Shown here: positions 62,768-64,000 of the stretch, piece by piece | Position numbering within the stretch: the stretch's first letter is position 1 | Layout: each line of letters opens with the position of its first letter | Source: Thermosynechococcaceae cyanobacterium MS004 | Lineage (GTDB): Bacteria; Cyanobacteriota; Cyanobacteriia; Thermosynechococcales; Thermosynechococcaceae | Direction of reading: 5' to 3' | DNA length: 64,000 nt | Assembly (NCBI GenBank): GCA_022402525.1 | Contig: JAKRSB010000113.1 | Span: 32,001-96,000, forward strand | Made by a program: the position numbers and the translations under genes | The notes under the pieces: generated by a model | Seen by the model: the letters and a program-made list of their open reading frames with translations, nothing else | Told to the model about the DNA's origin: nothing | Database searches by the model: none

Positions 62768-63421
62768 AGTGACCAGCGGTGCGGGGGATGTTGGCACCAG
62801 TGGCGATCGCACGATGAGGTACAGGCACGGGCCCAGGAGCGGCAAGACCGTCAACCAGAGCAGCACTGGACTGTCTATGCCGCGTCGCGCCATATCGTCC
62901 GGGACAAGGGTGGGAAACAGCAGACTCAATAGGCAAAAGTCGAGACTCATGACATGGATAAATCGGCTGGTCTGCCACTGCTGCACAAAGTTTGCCCCAT
63001 CGCCTTGGGTGATGCCAAACCCTAAACAGGCGATCGCACCTCCTAGGCCAATCAGACCCAGCCAGCGCAAGTCCCAAATTTTTAGTCCCCAGCCCTTTAC
63101 TCCAGACCAGGTTTGGTGCGGGGTCCGGAGCACGAGGTAGGGCAGTAGGGCAAAGGCTCCCACCGCCATGGAAGCGATCGCAAAGGGCCAAGCCCGTACC
63201 CGCTGACCATCCCCATCAGCAAACAAAATTCCGCTATAGACAAGGGGCCAGATACCCATCGCGTTAAACAGCGCAATAGTCCAAGGATTGATGCCGTCCC
63301 ACTGTCCTGTAGAGAGCTGGGTGATTAGCTCAACCGTATCAGGCTGGTCAGGGGGCGCAAAGGCGAAGGCATAGACCACCAATCCAACCCAAATTGCGGC
63401 AAATAGCAGTCTTCTTTGCAT
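62750..63421 (-). CDS. DUF2834-type membrane protein
   Basis: A 223-residue protein from ATG 63421 with about six transmembrane helices: LLFAAIWVGLVVYAFAFAPP, then NPWTIALFNAMGIWPLVYSGILFADG, FAIASMAVGAFALLPYLVL, and three more. The APPDQPDT motif and NAMGIWP are features I recall from a cyanobacterial/plastid family with a DUF2834 region. Function unknown. The frame extends upstream to 63463 but ATG 63421 is the natural start. Its stop lies in a 19-bp repeat. Confidence 0.8.
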   Translation of the reverse strand: MQRRLLFAAIWVGLVVYAFAFAPPDQPDTVELITQLSTGQWDGINPWTIALFNAMGIWPLVYSGILFADGDGQRVRAWPFAIASMAVGAFALLPYLVLRTPHQTWSGVKGWGLKIWDLRWLGLIGLGGAIACLGFGITQGDGANFVQQWQTSRFIHVMSLDFCLLSLLFPTLVPDDMARRGIDSPVLLWLTVLPLLGPCLYLIVRSPLVPTSPAPLVTQGNSL

Positions 63422-63452
63422 GGCTACGCCTTGGCTCCTTATTTTAATTTTC

Positions 63453-63500
63453 GTTTTGGTCAATCTGCGCTTTGGTCAATTTGCGTTTTAGTCTGCTTAG
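63453..63500. repeat. 16-bp tandem repeat before the membrane protein gene
   Basis: Units GTTTTGGTCAATCTGC and GCTTTGGTCAATTTGC (63453, 63469) with a weaker third copy at 63485, in the short spacer between the DUF58 and DUF2834-type genes. Confidence 0.85.
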
Positions 63501-63523
63501 TCTGTTCCTTTTGTGCGCTGCTC

Positions 63524-64000
63524 CTACAGACGGCCTCGTGTCTTTAAGCGTAAATATTGCTCAACGAGCTGCACACTAATTTGGGAGGCAGGGGCATCCA
63601 TCACCAAGGAACCCCGCTGCTGGAGCTTCGCAAAGGCCAACCGTCGCTGGTGCAGTAAATCTAGCGCTACGGCCTGACTATAGAGCCGCTGGATATTAGG
63701 TTGAAGATTGGACTGTGGACTGGATTGTAGATTGGACTGTGGACTGGACTGTAGATGGGGGTGTGCCTGAGCATCAATTTCAGGGTCACGAAGCGCAACA
63801 CAAAGGGGCAAAAATCTGGGGCTGAGTCGGCCCATAGCGCCCAGCAACTCCTGGGAGGCAATCTCATCCACAATATCTGTGAGCATCACCACCAATGCCC
63901 GACGGGTGTATTGGTTGAGCACTTGACTGGCTACGCCCACGTAGTCAGACTCAACGCCCTCTGGTTCTTGGGTATGCAGCCGCTCCAAAATATGGGATAG
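63524..64000 (-). CDS. DUF58 family protein, C-terminal part
   Basis: The frame continues unbroken to the window edge, so the N-terminal part is missing. The visible 158 residues include LNQYTRRALVVMLTDIVDEIASQELLGAMGRLS and FLPLCVALRDPEI, typical of the vWA-like C-terminal region of DUF58 proteins, which are usually coded with MoxR ATPases. A Gln/Ser/Pro insert (QSSPQSNL copies, residues about 85-110 here) comes from a 24-bp tandem repeat. Function unknown; a role in assembly of other complexes is suggested for the family. Confidence 0.8.
   Translation of the reverse strand, partial: LSHILERLHTQEPEGVESDYVGVASQVLNQYTRRALVVMLTDIVDEIASQELLGAMGRLSPRFLPLCVALRDPEIDAQAHPHLQSSPQSNLQSSPQSNLQPNIQRLYSQAVALDLLHQRRLAFAKLQQRGSLVMDAPASQISVQLVEQYLRLKTRGRL
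63701..63748. repeat. 24-bp in-frame tandem repeat in the DUF58 gene
   Basis: Two nearly identical 24-bp units (63701, 63725) and a partial third encode QSSPQSNL copies on the minus strand. Confidence 0.92.

Overview
The window is chromosomal DNA from a cyanobacterium, most likely a filamentous or motile non-heterocystous type of the Leptolyngbya/Oscillatoria kind; I infer the clade only from gene content. The evidence is dense GCGATCGC (HIP1) palindromes in and between genes, and cyanobacterial lineage genes: an Ftn2/ZipN division protein, a Ycf45-type R3H ATPase, a LabA-type NYN protein, a long LptC, an AMIN-domain PilQ without a PilP gene, and a UPF0182 protein. No rRNA, tRNA, CRISPR array, prophage or transposase gene was recognised.

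Layout. 0-11 kb is surface appendage machinery: tsaE, then the type IV pilus alignment and secretin genes pilM-N-O-Q and a four-gene minor-pilin operon (FimT/GspH-, PilV/GspI-, PilW/GspJ- and PilX/GspK-like), all on the minus strand. 11-18 kb holds fumC, a repeat-bearing secreted protein, mutL, an unusual fusion of a degenerate EAL domain to a WecG/TagA glycosyltransferase, and a RecB-like nuclease with four candidate Fe-S cysteines. 19-23 kb is a GldA/GldF/GldG-like ABC export operon. 23-29 kb holds a DnaJ, an SSB, purD, a ParDE-type toxin-antitoxin pair set between 85-bp direct repeats, and ruvC, which appears to start at ATT. 29-35 kb holds FTR1 iron permease with a PadR regulator, a methyltransferase, a LivF-type ATPase, a CsgG-family protein and a trypsin-TPR protein. 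35-44 kb holds pcrA, the R3H/AAA protein, Uma2, a membrane Ser/Thr kinase and rlmD. 44-54 kb (minus strand) is rich in envelope genes: UPF0182, lptC, a NYN protein, metG, an RsbW-like kinase, and mlaF-mlaD with a coupled 63-residue membrane protein. 55-64 kb holds a TPR protein, NUDIX, pdhA, ftn2, lpxD, pirin, a DUF2834-type membrane protein and the C-terminal part of a DUF58 protein.

Functional themes are envelope biogenesis (Lpt, Mla, LpxD, Ftn2), type IV pili and surface polysaccharide (minor pilins, EAL-glycosyltransferase, Gld-like exporter), and DNA repair (MutL, RuvC, PcrA, SSB, RecB-like nuclease).

Two signals cut across the annotation. First, almost every gene boundary, and several coding ends or linkers, carries a locus-specific tandem duplication of 12-19 bp (2-7 copies), with a different unit at each locus; when inside a gene the unit is nearly always 15, 12 or 24 bp and so keeps the frame. 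Second, several genes begin at non-ATG codons, the extreme case being ruvC at ATT behind a GGAGG. Start sites were chosen by Shine-Dalgarno match and family alignment where possible and are stated per gene.
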